Source of the DNA: Rhizodiscina lignyota
Taxonomy: Eukaryota > Ascomycota > Dothideomycetes > Aulographales > Rhizodiscinaceae
DNA length: 64,000 nt
Direction: 5' to 3'
Assembly (NCBI GenBank): GCA_010015805.1
Contig: ML978122.1
Coordinates: forward strand, 3,134,453-3,198,452
Shown here: positions 1-12,771 of the stretch, piece after piece
How the letters are laid out: every line of letters begins with the position of its first letter
Position numbering within the stretch: position 1 is the stretch's first letter
Notes under the pieces: generated by a model
What the model saw: only the letters and a program-made list of their open reading frames with translations
What the model was told of the DNA's origin: nothing
Database searches by the model: none
Made by a program: the position numbers and the translations under genes

Positions 1-2431
1 GCCTGCTCTTCTCGATGTTGATTTCACACTACCCATAGCTCTTACCGAAGCAGACAACAGGAGAAAAGAGAAAGGTTAGGAGGGCTGGTATCAGACAAAA
101 GAAGATGGAGTTAGAAGGAAGAAAATGTTTTCAGAAAACAGACGGAGGCGGCTATGGAGAGTCGCTGAGATGGAGACGAGAGGATTGGTATACTTGAGAA
201 AGAAGGTCTGATGATTCAAGAGCTTCCATTGGGAAGACTTCTGCCGCCAGCAGCAGTTTGAACCTCTCAGCAGTCGATATACCCAGTGTCAAACTGCGAA
301 GCAATTACGGTAAAAAGAAAAGATGCCACACGCCGCGAGGATACATTCGAGGCTTTCACCGGTTGGAGAAGAGGCTAGTCGCAAGGATACCAGGTCTCTG
401 GCGCCTTCCAGAGTAGCGGAAGTTGACTTACGGCCCAAGATACTGTGGGACCTGCTACCATCCACACTCCCGGCAAGCGAATGATCCGTGTGAGTCGTGC
501 TGGTGTGCTGGGCCTCGAATAGGTAGAAGATTAGTCAACAACCTCAGTACCGTCACCTGGGAGCACGTCGCTTTATTATCGAGATCGTCGTCGCTCGGAA
601 GAGCAATTTGTTCTAAATGCGGTGGGCCCCGTAAGACCTTTGGCTCCTTCAGCAGTCTTCCCTTCTGGGCTGGAAGTGGTACAAACGATCCAAGAATGGC
701 TCATCCATGTCCTCAGCAGGACGCGCGCGCAGCGAGAGGCTCTTCCTCTTACGGCAATCGATTTTCCGACAATGTGATAAAGGCACAATAACGTCTCTAC
801 CTTGAGTCTCAATACCGGTCCTACTCTTGGGCCATGCATCGCGTGTCTGATCTCCCATGTCTTGGTATCGCTGTGCCACTCATGGCAGACTGTCAATGTT
901 GAATGTGCCATGGCCAGCTGACATCCGAACGGTGATAACCCATAGCAGCTCTATGCCAAGTGCTTCTTAAAAGGTCCGTTCACATTTCCAAAGCGTCCTG
1001 TCTCTGATGCTGAAGGTAAACTGTTCTGCAGTCCGCTGGCCTTATGTGAGTATCTGATGCAAAGACTGCGAAAGCCTACTCTCTCCATGTTCTATGTCAT
1101 TGGTTTACCCAGAAGTGCAGGTAGTGAGTCACATAGAGTTCCGTTGCGTAGTCATCAGGCGTTCGTAAATGTCGTGACCGGTTGATTAGACTCGGATTGC
1201 GGAACTTGCGCCGTCTTATGACCCTTGTACCAGCATCTCAAGCATTTCATGATCCATGCATTCCGGTTTCCTTCAAGTTGTGAACCGGGTCCGATCTCAA
1301 GCTTGTGCTCCATCGAGTAGTATGCGTTGTGTACAGAGCGAGCTGGGTGAAGGTCGGTCGGTCGATCGGTTTACAACGTATTTTTGATTCCTTCGCGGCA
1401 CCACGCCCTGGCCCTGCCTTAGTGTTGCTAAACCATCTCGGCTGCAGCACAAGGGATGAGAGTATGTCTTAGCATCGAAAGTCCGTCTCCGACACCATCG
1501 GCATTGATGTGCGCGCCGTGGAGCGTTGCAGGATGGCTAAGGTTGGTCGCTCATGGAGCTGAAAGTATCATAATGGATAGAGATCGAAGAGAGTAGAGTG
1601 ATAGTGATAGAAGCTTTGGCATCGAGCTCCCAGCGACCTCGTCAATTGCAATACTGAAATGTAGTTGTGGGAGAGGCCGATGGAGGTCAGGACCGGGACA
1701 GGGGCTGTATCGTACTAAACCTAAGAAATCCGTCCCATTGGCTCAAATTTTGAAAACGGCACTCGATGAGAAAGTAACGTATGTCTCAACCCTTGGCTGC
1801 ATCCTCCCTTTCACTATCACCTCGTTTCGTAGAGAGCGGGCACCAGGGGCGCATGATGCATCTACGATCGAATGCCTAAACATTTGTTGTTTTTAGGTAT
1901 CTCCTCACATGCTTTATGGTACATTTAAGCTTGGTTTCTAGATACTCATAAACCCGTATGATTTTCGGTACTTATGCACCTATTATTTGGCTACCTGAAG
2001 ACTAATTATGTACCCCTGTACCGGGTACCTACGTACCTGATGCTGGGTGACTATCTGACCACCCGTGGCAACATCTCTCGGGTACTCCTGGCCCTTCATT
2101 CGACCTACCAAATTAGCGGTCGTCCCTCTGTTCATTCTTACTTTCAAGTTGGACAATATGTCTATCTCTCCAATTATACACTCCTGATATAATCGAATTG
2201 AAGCCCAAACAACGGGCGGAAATAGGCACTCTACGAGCGCTTTAACGTAAGATAGGTTCGTAAACGCAAGGGGACAGAAACCAGAAGCAAGATTTGTGCT
2301 AATTGACCGCAATTCCAGTACGCATTACAGCCTGGGTTGCCCCTCGTAAGCCTAAATACGACTTAATACGTAGCCCGCATTCGGTATCATATGGAGCTTC
2401 TTTGCGGCCTTCTCTGAGTTCAACTACTCCG
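1..2431. other. gene-free stretch at left edge
   Basis: No convincing gene is visible. Several overlapping open frames of 60-120 codons lie on both strands between 420 and 910, but none has family-like sequence, a signal peptide or a sensible splice partner. The far left may hold the 5' flank of a gene lying outside the window. AT-richer sequence with KpnI-type GGTACC motifs occurs around 2020-2040. Confidence 0.6.
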
Positions 2432-3406
2432 TTATTGCGACGCCTCAAACGCCTTGCCATATACTCCCATACCATCCACGAACCCCAGGCGCTTGGGCTC
2501 CCATCCAAGTATCATCCTCGCTCTCTCAGCATGATTCGTCCCGGTCGTGCTCATGGCAGCAGCAAATAAATTGTCTCCAGCCCCCACCAGTTCTACCTTC
2601 CCCTTAAACCCCAGCACATCCGCCAGTCTACTAAAGATATCACGCATGCTCTCTGACTGCCCAACGAGATCAAAGCAAGGATGGAGGCCAGCACCGTTAA
2701 TCTCCGGGATCTTCTCAATTGCAGCGTGTATGCCCGTACCCACATCATCGACGTGTATAAGGCCAGGGCGGCTGTCTGCGTCTAGTGGGATCTGCACGCT
2801 CGGAGCGCCATTCTTCGCGGCTTCGAGCAGCGGCGCAAAGAACATGGTCCAGATGGCGTGGCTGCGGCCATACAACAGGCCTGGACGGATGATCACAACA
2901 TCCAAGAGCTCACGCACTTTGAAAGCGAGGATCTCTTGCTCGAAGTCTGCGCGCCACGCGACTAGCTTCGCCGGTGGAGAGGGCGCGAGGGCATTGCCGA
3001 CTTGATCGAGGTCCGAGACTGGTTCAATGGACGAGCCGTGGACCCATGTGCCAGATGTGTACATGAAACCTAGTTTCGTGGGCTTCTCCACGCCAGCTTT
3101 CTTGAACAGCTCAAGTCGCTCCAAGCCGGCTTTCATAGTCAACTCCAGGAGGGCGTGGGCCTGCTGATCACCGCCTACAACTGCGACGGTATCGATGCGA
3201 TGCTCTGAGATGGCTTGGAGCAAGGGAGAACCATCTATGGCCGGATCTGCGCAGATGACGGGGATTATTTCGAGTGCCGCGAGACTTCTAGCCTTCACTG
3301 GGGAACGGGCGACGCCATAGACTGTGTGATGCCCGGAGCGGAGGAGAGAGAGGGCCAAGGTCTGACCGATGTAACCTGTTGCACCAATGATGAGAGTCTT
3401 TGGCAT
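2432..3406 (-). CDS. NAD(P)-dependent epimerase/dehydratase-like protein (extended SDR)
   Basis: This single-exon gene encodes 324 aa from the ATG at 3406. An in-frame ATG at 3448 would add 14 hydrophilic residues ahead of the Rossmann strand, so the inner start is preferred. The N-terminus carries the nucleotide-binding motif GATGYIG directly after a beta strand (MPKTLII), as in NAD-dependent epimerases and NmrA-like proteins. The middle has TSGTWVHG, at the place where epimerases carry the catalytic Ser/Thr strand, and IIRPGLLYGR, typical of the family's substrate domain. I do not see the usual YxxxK pair after the TSG strand (AWRADFE follows), so a classical epimerase reaction is doubtful. 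Function is unassigned beyond the fold; it is probably cytosolic, as no signal peptide or membrane segment is seen. Confidence 0.85.
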   Translation of the reverse strand: MPKTLIIGATGYIGQTLALSLLRSGHHTVYGVARSPVKARSLAALEIIPVICADPAIDGSPLLQAISEHRIDTVAVVGGDQQAHALLELTMKAGLERLELFKKAGVEKPTKLGFMYTSGTWVHGSSIEPVSDLDQVGNALAPSPPAKLVAWRADFEQEILAFKVRELLDVVIIRPGLLYGRSHAIWTMFFAPLLEAAKNGAPSVQIPLDADSRPGLIHVDDVGTGIHAAIEKIPEINGAGLHPCFDLVGQSESMRDIFSRLADVLGFKGKVELVGAGDNLFAAAMSTTGTNHAERARMILGWEPKRLGFVDGMGVYGKAFEASQ

Positions 3407-4506
3407 TTTGGATCTTCTCTTATTATTTTCCTGATCTTTCTTATTCAAATTACAATTGGAATGAAGCCGAAATAAAGGGTCAGTGAAAAGTAGACGGAAA
3501 TGGAAGTAGCTACAGCTGAGGTGGGGTCGTGAGTCGAGTCTCTTTGAATTTATACAAAGTGAAATTCCACTATGAAAGACACCCGTTTCAATTATATATG
3601 CGCCCTTGTCATGAACAATTTCGGCGCCTCCTTTTCATGTCCATCGACATGATACGGAGCTATTTGCGCCGTTCGATAAGTCCGAGAGCCTATTGGCCAC
3701 CAACCACCATACTGACAGCCTCAAAGGGTTAGTCAACCTATCCAAACTCGCAACTCATCAACTGAAGAGACTCTCAGCCAGAGATGAGCCGTAGGCTACA
3801 TATGACTCTTGCAAGAGCGAAGATGGCGTATCCATTAATGCAGGCCTCGGCAAGAACGAGGATAAGTCATCCAGTAGGAGCTGTTGAGTAAGCTGGGATG
3901 TTCGTAGAACCAGAGAAAACTGTATGCGCCTTGCAGCTCTCAGCCAGACACGAGGCCGTTTTGGGGTATCAGTAACAAAGAGAGGAAAGAAGTCGAAGGT
4001 GGTATTCTCGGGAAATGCTCGTAAATGCTTCGCAGGGGTAGTAACAGGGTGGGACGATTTTGAGGTCGGTTCGAACTTAACGCTGGAGTACAGAATTATC
4101 TCCGGATCTGCATATTCATGAGACGTAACATGAGAACAACCATTTTCCAAAGGCGGCGGAATAGGAATAGCTTATAACAGGTAGGCACGTAAGACTCTCT
4201 CTATTGGTATCAAATCATGTTGCGATCTGGACCAGCGACCGACGCGTAAGTACCTAAAAATGGGTGCATAGATACCGAGAGAATGGGTGCTCAGGTACCT
4301 GAAATAATAGATGCTTGGGCATCCAACCATGGATGCATCACGCGCCCACCTTTTACACCAGAGATCACAGGTTCTAACTCAATAAGGCAGAGGGCGAGAA
4401 GGAAAGTCACTCAATGCATTTACGATATCTAAACCATCAATTTGAAAGAAACAAGAGGGTATCTGTGCCCGAAGGACTTTGTCAACAAACGCCGTATGTA
4501 CATCCC
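3407..4506. other. intergenic region with short tandem repeat and palindrome
   Basis: This lies between the epimerase-like gene and the SUN gene and holds no supported gene. A 130-codon minus-strand frame (3758-4150) has no recognisable features. Near 4260-4305 there is a two-copy, diverged 23-nt tandem repeat built on ATGGGTGC, and a perfect 12-nt palindrome TCAGGTACCTGA at 4291-4302. Confidence 0.55.
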
Positions 4507-6564
4507 CTAACCCAACTTGACCGCCAGCTCGCCATGCAAGCGAGTGCGGTACAGGCATGTCCACGCCTGTCCGTGGTTCTCCGTCACCCTTACCACCACC
4601 TGCCGCACCTCAATACCCAGCGCCTTGAAATCGACGCCCAGCCGGAAGGATTGCACGTGGTTCCACCCGTCCACGTCATAGACCGCCTTGCCCACACACA
4701 CATAGTTGTTGGGCATGCTACCACCACCAAGGCATGGCTGGCCGGGATTGATCGTCTCGTAAGCATTTGCCAGGGCGTCGCGTGCCGCTGGACTTGGTGC
4801 CTGTACCCAGAGCTCGATGTCTCGTGGGGCGGAGCCGATATCGAGCGTACCCTGCTTGGGTACGTGTTCGATCACGAAGGCAGTTGGGTACACGGGGTAC
4901 GGCAGGATGACGCCAATCTGCGACTTGCCGTCGGCCTTGGCAGCGCACCAGCAATCTCCGGGCTCTTGCCATGGTAATAGTGCTTCGACAGGCCTGTTCG
5001 GCGTCATTACCATGGGAGTGAGGGCATAGAGCCATTGCGTCACTGTCTTGGTTCCCTTGGCCATGGTCGCAGACGTTAGGTGCGGATTGACGATGGTACC
5101 GAGCTTCGGAGAGAAGAAATTGACCTGGTTGAGAGCGTTGGCATTGTTTTGGAGGTGTTGGATCAACTTTGCGCCAAAGGCCCACGGCATGTACGGCCGG
5201 TCGTAATTATCGAAGTCGGCTCCAAGGTCAGAGAGGAAGGAGTGCAAGACAGAGTGTACAGCTTGATCTGCCTGCTTTTTCATCCAATCATTCGATCCAG
5301 CGAAGTAGCGGTTCATCTGGCCATGGAGGTCCTTCGTCATTTCCAGGACTTCGTTGCGGGAGATAACATGGTAGTTTTCAAGAGCAGCTGCCATGGATCG
5401 GTCAAAGTGCACGTCCATGCGGGATCTGGTGATGGTGTCTATGAGGTGTGCGTTGCGTCTGAGCCAATCTTTCCAAGGCATGTCACCTCTGCCGTACTCC
5501 TCGGCGAATTTGCTATCCAGAGCCTGCCAGAAGTGGTCAAGCAATTCGTACCCGCCAGTGTCGGGATTGCGGTAGACGGCGATGTACTGAGGAAGAGAGT
5601 GCTTGAGTGTGGCGATTTCAGCGTTGAGAGCATCGACCTTGGAAGTGGTTGCAGCAACTCGGGTGTTGGCTTCGTCCACTCTGGCGTTGGCCCAATCGAC
5701 TCTTGCATTGGCTTCATCGAGTTTTGCGTTTGCCTCAGTGACTTGCGCAACCATTTGGGCTGCCATTTGCTCCATAGTTACGGGTGAAGTGTTTGATTTC
5801 ATGCGTTGTCCATATGTCTGGAACGAAGATCCATCGCCGTTGGGGATCTCGCCGCCGAAAAGGAGAACCATGATGTAACCGATAAGCACAGCAGAACCGA
5901 AAAGGTAGAGGATGTTTCGGCCTTGAAAGATCCAGGGGACAGCAGGGTCGCGGTCACGAGGTCTTGGTCGAGCATTGGCAGGTGCAACTCCGACAGGCTC
6001 GGAAGCAAGGCCACTGGTAGGGATGACTCCGGCTTCGCGCTGCACACCGAACGACCTCGATGCATCGACACTGGTGTCGGCCACTTCGGCAGAGGGAGCG
6101 ACAGAAGGCTCGCGGCTGAGAGAGGCACGGGCGCTGGCGCGGATAGAAGATTCTGGTGCTGGTTCTTCAACTTCGGGAATGACAGAAGGCTGGCGAGACG
6201 CTGCGTGGCTGGCTTCTCCATGGACAGTCGTGTCTTCGCGGGCCTGATTGAGAAGTGCAGCAAAGCTGGTGGCGGCACTGTCGTGGGTGGTCGGAGCTGC
6301 AAGCGAAGACCTTCCGGTGGTGCCGTATCCATGGGACAAGCGTGATTGAGAGGGAGGGAGAGCGCCTGACATCGCCGTATCACCCCCGGCAGTGGAAGCT
6401 CCACGACGGGGACGGCGACCACTGGCAGAGACGGCGACCGAACCGGCAACGGAACGAGCTGGAGTGGCAGAAGGAATGGCAGTGCCGGAAGTAGGATTAG
6501 CAGGTCCTGCTGCAGGGGTAGTGTCGCGAGACGCGAGGCGAGAGCTACGACGAGGAGTCGCCAT
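4507..6564 (-). CDS. SUN-domain nuclear envelope protein (Sad1/UNC-84 type)
   Basis: This is a single-exon gene of 685 aa. Residues 1-215 are disordered, Ser/Thr/Ala/Pro-rich and basic at the very N-terminus (ATPRRSSRLASR), fitting a nucleoplasmic tail. One membrane segment lies at about 218-237 (ILYLFGSAVLIGYIMVLLFG). A coiled coil follows at about 265-320, with near-perfect heptads of the form ANARVDE. The last ~170 residues form a SUN domain with hallmarks such as PVEALLPWQEPGDCWC, DIGSAPRDIELW and the C-terminal RVTENHGQAWTCLYR. SUN proteins cross the inner nuclear membrane and bind KASH partners in the perinuclear space to form LINC bridges that tether nuclei and spindle pole bodies. The family assignment is firm; the exact orthologue (Sad1 type versus Slp1 type) is inferred as Sad1-like from the single N-terminal membrane segment and C-terminal SUN domain. 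Confidence 0.92.
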   Translation of the reverse strand: MATPRRSSRLASRDTTPAAGPANPTSGTAIPSATPARSVAGSVAVSASGRRPRRGASTAGGDTAMSGALPPSQSRLSHGYGTTGRSSLAAPTTHDSAATSFAALLNQAREDTTVHGEASHAASRQPSVIPEVEEPAPESSIRASARASLSREPSVAPSAEVADTSVDASRSFGVQREAGVIPTSGLASEPVGVAPANARPRPRDRDPAVPWIFQGRNILYLFGSAVLIGYIMVLLFGGEIPNGDGSSFQTYGQRMKSNTSPVTMEQMAAQMVAQVTEANAKLDEANARVDWANARVDEANTRVAATTSKVDALNAEIATLKHSLPQYIAVYRNPDTGGYELLDHFWQALDSKFAEEYGRGDMPWKDWLRRNAHLIDTITRSRMDVHFDRSMAAALENYHVISRNEVLEMTKDLHGQMNRYFAGSNDWMKKQADQAVHSVLHSFLSDLGADFDNYDRPYMPWAFGAKLIQHLQNNANALNQVNFFSPKLGTIVNPHLTSATMAKGTKTVTQWLYALTPMVMTPNRPVEALLPWQEPGDCWCAAKADGKSQIGVILPYPVYPTAFVIEHVPKQGTLDIGSAPRDIELWVQAPSPAARDALANAYETINPGQPCLGGGSMPNNYVCVGKAVYDVDGWNHVQSFRLGVDFKALGIEVRQVVVRVTENHGQAWTCLYRTRLHGELAVKLG

Positions 6565-8317
6565 TTTGCGAAGGAAGTGAGATGAAAACAGATTGAAGGT
6601 GGGGCTTCAAAGGCGCTGCCTGGGTTTCGATCGGGATCAGTAGAGTTCGAAAAGAAGCGTCCAGCGCAAAGGGTGACAGAGTAAAAGCAAAGCAATCTGA
6701 AGAAAATCTGAGAAGAGAGAAGAAGGGAATCCGAAGGAAAGTTTAAGTACATAGGTATAGTTGGTGGCTGGGGCGGCTCTCTCAATAGAAAATTAAGGCT
6801 TGGTATTGTGCTATTGTTCTTGAATAGGCCCTAACACAGGACAGTGCGCGCAAATCGACTCACCTGAATAGAGAAGGGCAACCAGGGTATTGTGCCCAAA
6901 ATAACGCGACGTTCAGCTGTCTCGAGATGCTGTTTCAATTGGATGAATATCGCATTCAAGAAATGGGTATTCGAGCGCGTCGAAAATCGTCGTTCAGGTG
7001 TTGTCGTCGAATGCGCAACGCGCGAGGCGGCCGCAAATGTGGCAACAACAACCTCCGTATTCTCCCAACGGCGCGCAAGTCAGAGTTGATTTGTTTGAGT
7101 TGCAATTTCATAGTAGCTGCAGCGACGTTGAAGAGGAGTAGAACAGCACCAGTATAGCTGTTTGCGACGCATTCCAAGGATGGAGTGAAGCGCTGTCGTC
7201 CTTTGTTTTGCAGGCGAGCAGAGACAGACGGCAGGGGCTGATGACCTAATCAGTGACCGCCCCACATGTATTCTGAACAGGTACAGGGCGCACGTTTTGA
7301 AACACCCAATGCAAGTGGCGTGTTTTTTTGAAGCATCGCAGGTAAGTTTCGATGTTTCTATAATCGCAAACGTACCAGCGCCATTAGCGGGCCGGCCCGC
7401 GCCCGCGCAGGTTAAAATACACATATGTATCTGCGGTCTGCAAATGTAATCTACTGAGTCTCCAAGCCAAATTCGTGCGGTACATGAAAAGCTCAAGCAT
7501 CGTATAGCACCTACTCCTACTCATAGGAGAGCTCGACCTTTATACATAAGCCGTGAGCTGAGTGAGTTCATTTAGCGGAGGCGTGCTCGATTGACGTGTG
7601 CAAGCGGCAAGTTCAATGCCTGTACCTAATCGAATCGAAGCTTCAAGGCCAAGAGAGAAATGGAAATCATCAGTCGTAGACTCGCTGCATATATTCGAGA
7701 AGTTGTTCCCACCTTTGATATCTATAACCTCAGAGATGACGCTGGCTCTAATAAATAACGTAATTTACACCATTGTACACCCACTATGAACTAATATTTA
7801 CGAACTCGCCAGTTGCGACTTGCGTATTCTCAACTCTCCCAAAAAATATTCCGACATCGGACTATAAGATCGTATATGCCCTTCAATCAACATAGACTAC
7901 GCATTTTGGTGTTGTACAGTCTTCGGAAATGCAATTTAGAGTGAACCATGCTAAGTCTCACTTTAGCAGATACTTTCACTGCCGTGGAAGAGCTTAAGCA
8001 AAATCTTTGAAAGCAAAATCTTTTGGAAGCTTGATCAGATGAGCGTAAATGTATTGCTGAAAAGTGTGGAATCCCTAAAGTTTTGTCGTTGATATTTCTT
8101 TGGCTTGCAGCCTGACGTTGAGATCGCTCAAGGCTTTAGAGCGCTTGCGCACAGACAAAACGTGCGATAAGCGCGCGGGTAGTATGCGTCACTCCACGTT
8201 TTTGTCCACCCGAAATTAAACACGTTCCCTTTGAGGCTGCGTCAAGGGAAAAGTGATTTCTGCAGTCATCTCTCTCTTCTAGTACCCAATTGCCTTTGTC
8301 TTGGAACAAGTGGCGCC
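6565..8317. other. 1.75-kb gene-free intergenic region
   Basis: This holds the promoters of the divergent SUN gene (left) and UDP-glucose 4-epimerase gene (right). Only short frames occur (the longest is 138 codons on the minus strand, 7080-7496) and none resembles a protein family. A GC-rich patch (GGGCCGGCCCGCGCCCGCGC) sits near 7390. Confidence 0.55.
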
Positions 8318-9649
8318 ATGACGGTCGGCTCTGTGCTTGTTACGGGGTGAGTGCATTTCACACTATTCTTCTTTCATTGCCGAGCGACGATCTGAAGGCC
8401 TTTGCCATGTTTAAATGCTTAATTGTGGCACTTGCTGGGCACCAAGGGAATATCGTCGAATTTGGCAAAATTATCCGCATTGAACAGAATATTCTGCGAA
8501 ACTTTACCGCCCTGCAGATGCCGATGTGCTCAATTGGCTGATTGTAATTGAAGTGGAACCGGCTACATTGGCTCATTCACTGTTCTTGCGCTCCTGGAAG
8601 CGGACTACAAAGTTGTCATAGTCGACAATCTCTACAACTCGTCCGATGAAGTTCTGAACCGCATAGAACTCATCTGTAGCAAGCGTCCCATCTACTATAA
8701 TGTCAACATAACCAACGAGGCTGGCCTCAACAAGGTCTTCGACGAGCACCCGGACATCGACAATGTCATTCACTTTGCCGCGCTAAAGGCCGTCGGCGAA
8801 TCCGGGGAAATTCCGCTGGAGTACTACCACACCAATGTTTATGGAAGTCTTTGTTTGTTAAGGGCCATGGCATCCCATGATGTGTCCAACATTGTGTTTT
8901 CGTCCTCTGCTACTGTTTATGGAGATGCAACTCGCTTCCCGGATATGATTCCTATTCCCGAGCGCTGCCCTCTCGGACCGACCAATGTGTACGGCCGCAC
9001 CAAGGTCATGGTCGAATCGATGATCGAAGACCTCGTCACCGCCAAGCGCAACGCAGCATCCAAGGCAAGCAAACCGGCAGAGGGAGCGAAGTGGAACGCA
9101 GCACTCCTTCGGTACTTCAATCCCGCGGGCGCACACCCGTCTGGCATCATGGGCGAGGATCCTCAAGGTGTCCCGTACAACCTCCTTCCGTTAGCAGCGC
9201 AAGTGGCTGTCGGTAAGAGAGAGAAGCTTCTCGTCTTTGGCGACGACTATGCAAGCCGCGATGGAACTGCGATCAGAGACTACATCCATATTCTCGACCT
9301 CGCGAATGGCCATCTCGTTGCTCTCAACTACTTGCGCGATCGCCATCCCGGCGTCAAGGCATGGAACTTGGGCACCGGTACCGGTTCCACTGTGTATGAG
9401 ATCGTCAACGCGTTCGGCAAAGCCGTCGGACGTGATATCCCATACCAAGTTGTAGGCAGAAGAGATGGCGACGTCCTGGATCTGACAGCGAACCCGTCCC
9501 TGGCGAACAAAGAGCTGGGCTGGAAGGCCGGCCGCAGTATCGAGGAGTCGTGCGCGGATTTGTGGAGGTGGACCGAGAACAATCCGCAGGGCTATAGACA
9601 GCAGCCACCGGAAGAGTTGCTGAAGGCATTGAAGGAGAAGAAGACGTAA
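8318..9649 (+). CDS. GAL10: UDP-glucose 4-epimerase
   Basis: Two exons, 8318-8346 and 8554-9649, encode 374 aa. The intron is 207 nt (GTGAGT donor) and splits the glycine-rich nucleotide motif: joining the exons restores VLVTGGTGYIGS at residues 6-17. The Ser strand FSSSATVYG and the catalytic YxxxK (NVYGRTK) are present, as are the family's LRYFNPAGAHPSG and RDYIHILDLA signatures. The enzyme interconverts UDP-glucose and UDP-galactose in the Leloir pathway and supplies UDP-galactose for wall galactans. The protein stops after the epimerase domain; the C-terminal mutarotase domain of budding-yeast Gal10 is absent, as is usual in filamentous fungi. The first exon has only 29 coding bases. Confidence 0.95.
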
Positions 9650-10132
9650 GCGGCTACATTGGGTCTCCTTGCGCCAGATGGCTTGCAGGTTTACACTTGA
9701 GCAACTAGAGCGGTTTTCTCACGAGTACCGTAACCATTCTAGAAAAGTTCATGCTTTATGTTTGCTTTTATGTTATGATAGAGGTTCAATCTAAAACGAG
9801 ATCAGGGTACGAATTCTGCTTGGTTTGAGACATTACAATTTTGCTCTATCTCGTTGAATAAATACACGAGAATCAAAGCATCGCATTGATCTTTGTCTTC
9901 GACTCTCTCTGCCATGGCGCTACTGATAGCGTGATGCTAGATGCCAGGAGGACCGTTGTCGGCAACCTCGGTGTAGCTCCCATCAGCAGCTACCCGGAGG
10001 CGAGCTTCGGCCGTAATTATGAGAACTTCTCTTTTGCATCACATCCTCAACGCCGTGCTCATATGCATCAATGCGGTACTCCAATCGGGACTATACAAAA
10101 CGTGTTGTGGTGTTCACTGATAATGGCTGCTA
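9650..10132. other. tail-to-tail intergenic region
   Basis: These 480 bases separate the 3' ends of the convergent epimerase and Rab GTPase genes. A 96-codon plus-strand frame at 9886-10176 overlaps the last Rab exon in antisense and has no recognisable content. Confidence 0.5.
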
Positions 10133-10982
<850 letters not shown>

Positions 10983-11368
10983 TGTGACGTTGAGAGCGGA
11001 GAGGATGTGGATGAGAGTGAGAAGTAAGAGGAACAGCAGGCAGCTCTAATATCGTATGGGTATCTCGGAAAGGGGCAAAATGGCATGGGAATGGTCAATG
11101 TTCTTCATTGTCTTTGGAAGCACTGCCTCAGCATGGATGCCTCGACGTCCATGACCGCATGCAGGGATCAAGATATCACGTGCAAGACATATCATGTGAC
11201 TCTGGGCGGGCTGTACAGATATTGTGAGCGGAACGGAACATCTTCATCCGACAAATTTTCGTAGGCGTTCGAGGATATCTCCATATTCTCTTTGCTCAAT
11301 CCTCGTCCTCAGTTGTTTCATCACTCTTAATGTTGGCGAGGGTTTGCAACTGAAGTCTTATCCGAATC

Positions 11369-12771
11369 ATGTCTCCCTCACTACTTGCTCCGCAGCAGCA
11401 TAATCAGCCGTCACGAAAGAGCAAAAAGGCTTGGCGCAAAAATGTCGACATCACGGAGGTTCAAGATGGCTTAGAGAGTGCGCGCGATGAGGCTACTCTG
11501 GGGTATGACTCGAATTTTTGGGCTATTGGCTTGTCATGTCTGAAATTAACGTCTGCAGTGGCATCGTCGCCGAACTCCCTTCAGATGCTTTGTTCGTCCA
11601 AGACTCGACCGGATCGGTTGCTATTCAGAAAGCATACAATAAGATCAACAAGCCGTTAAAGTCGGAAGAAATTCTCGCTCAAAGAAGTGCGGTCCCTGCC
11701 GTTGATTCAAGGAAGCGAAAGAATAATATTGGCGACGGTATACTACCAATAAAAAGGCGGAAAGAGGGCGGCATTTCATACAAAGAATTGGATAGGCTGA
11801 GAAGACTGGCATACGGCGGAGATACGGTCCATAAAGATGTGGTCAAGGCTGATGGCATTGCTGCTGAGGACTTGTGGAATGTCCCAGACGAGGGGACTGA
11901 ACCCATCTCTGCTACACCTGGAGAGGACCAATTCTCTTTTCTAGAGAAGAAGAAACCTGTCCGTGCACCGGCGACGCTGAAACACGCCTCGATATCCCTT
12001 CTGGCTAATGGAAAGACGATCCCTGCAATACCAAAGCCTGCCGAGGGAAAATCGTACAATCCGTCCTTTGAGGCATGGGGTGCTCTTATCCAATCCCATG
12101 GCGAGGAAGAGGTGGCAAGGGAACGCCAGCGGCTCGAGTCAGCTCGTGCCGAGACAGAACTTGCGGATAGAGTGGCAAAGTCAGCGGAAGAGGCTCGCCT
12201 GGCTGATGAAGAGGATCAAAGTGAGTGGGAGAGCGAATGGGAGGGCTTTGTTAGTGAGAGGGAAGAAGCGGAAGAGGAAAATGCCGCATGGCTGAATAAG
12301 AAGAGACCCGAGCGCAAGACACAGGCCGAGAGGAACAAAATCCAACGACGAAAAGAGGAGGAGAGACGCAAGAAGGCCGAGGAGAAGCTGAAGGAGCGCG
12401 AACGGCAGCTACAGAGAATTAAAGCTCTAGCACAGGAGGCAGAAGCGAAAAAGAAGTCAATGGCAAGCTCACTCGTAGCTCATACCGAAGGGTCGAGTGA
12501 AGACGAGATTGATGGCCAGACACAAGTTCTCCGCCGGAAGAGATTAGGAAAGACAGTTTTGCCGGAAGCACCACTTGAGCTTGTTCTGGCAGATGAGCTG
12601 CAGGACTCTCTGCGTGCTTTGAAGCCAGAAGGCAATTTGCTGCATGACAGATTCCGGAGCATGCAGGTCCGCGGCAAGATCGAGACGAGAAAGGCTGTGT
12701 GGCAGTCGAAGAAAGCGAACAGAAAAGCCACAGAAAAGTGGAGCTACAAGGACTGGAAACTAAAATATTAG
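11369..12771 (+). CDS. NOP53: ribosome biogenesis protein Nop53 (GLTSCR2 family)
   Basis: Two exons, 11369-11502 and 11559-12771 (56-nt intron, GTATGA donor), encode 448 aa. Exon 1 holds the family's N-terminal SRKSKKAWRKNVD signature, which binds pre-60S particles. The middle contains the conserved SYNPSFEAWGALI segment. Residues from about 210 to 330 are highly charged, Glu/Lys/Arg-rich and probably helical (ERKTQAERNKIQRRKEEERR). The C-terminus RFRSMQVRGKIETRK...WSYKDWKLKY matches the family's basic tail. Nop53 is a nucleolar 60S assembly factor that recruits the exosome helicase Mtr4 for 5.8S rRNA 3' processing. I do not see an obvious separate LFG-type arch-interacting motif, but the family call is strong. 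Confidence 0.9.

Noticed and set aside
423-911. Overlapping ORFs on both strands
   Set aside because: They have random composition, no domain or signal peptide, and are mutually overlapping in antisense.
4060-4085. GGTTCGAAC resembling a tRNA T-arm
   Set aside because: The flanking bases do not pair into a T stem, and no acceptor or anticodon arm is nearby.
3758-4150. 130-codon minus-strand ORF with an overlapping plus-strand ORF
   Set aside because: No recognisable features; the antisense frame is equally open.
5080-5787. 235-codon ORF antisense to the SUN gene
   Set aside because: It is a shadow of the coiled-coil/SUN coding sequence and has no independent features.
7080-7496. 138-codon minus-strand ORF
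   Set aside because: Its Cys-rich content looks like chance translation and there is no signal or family.
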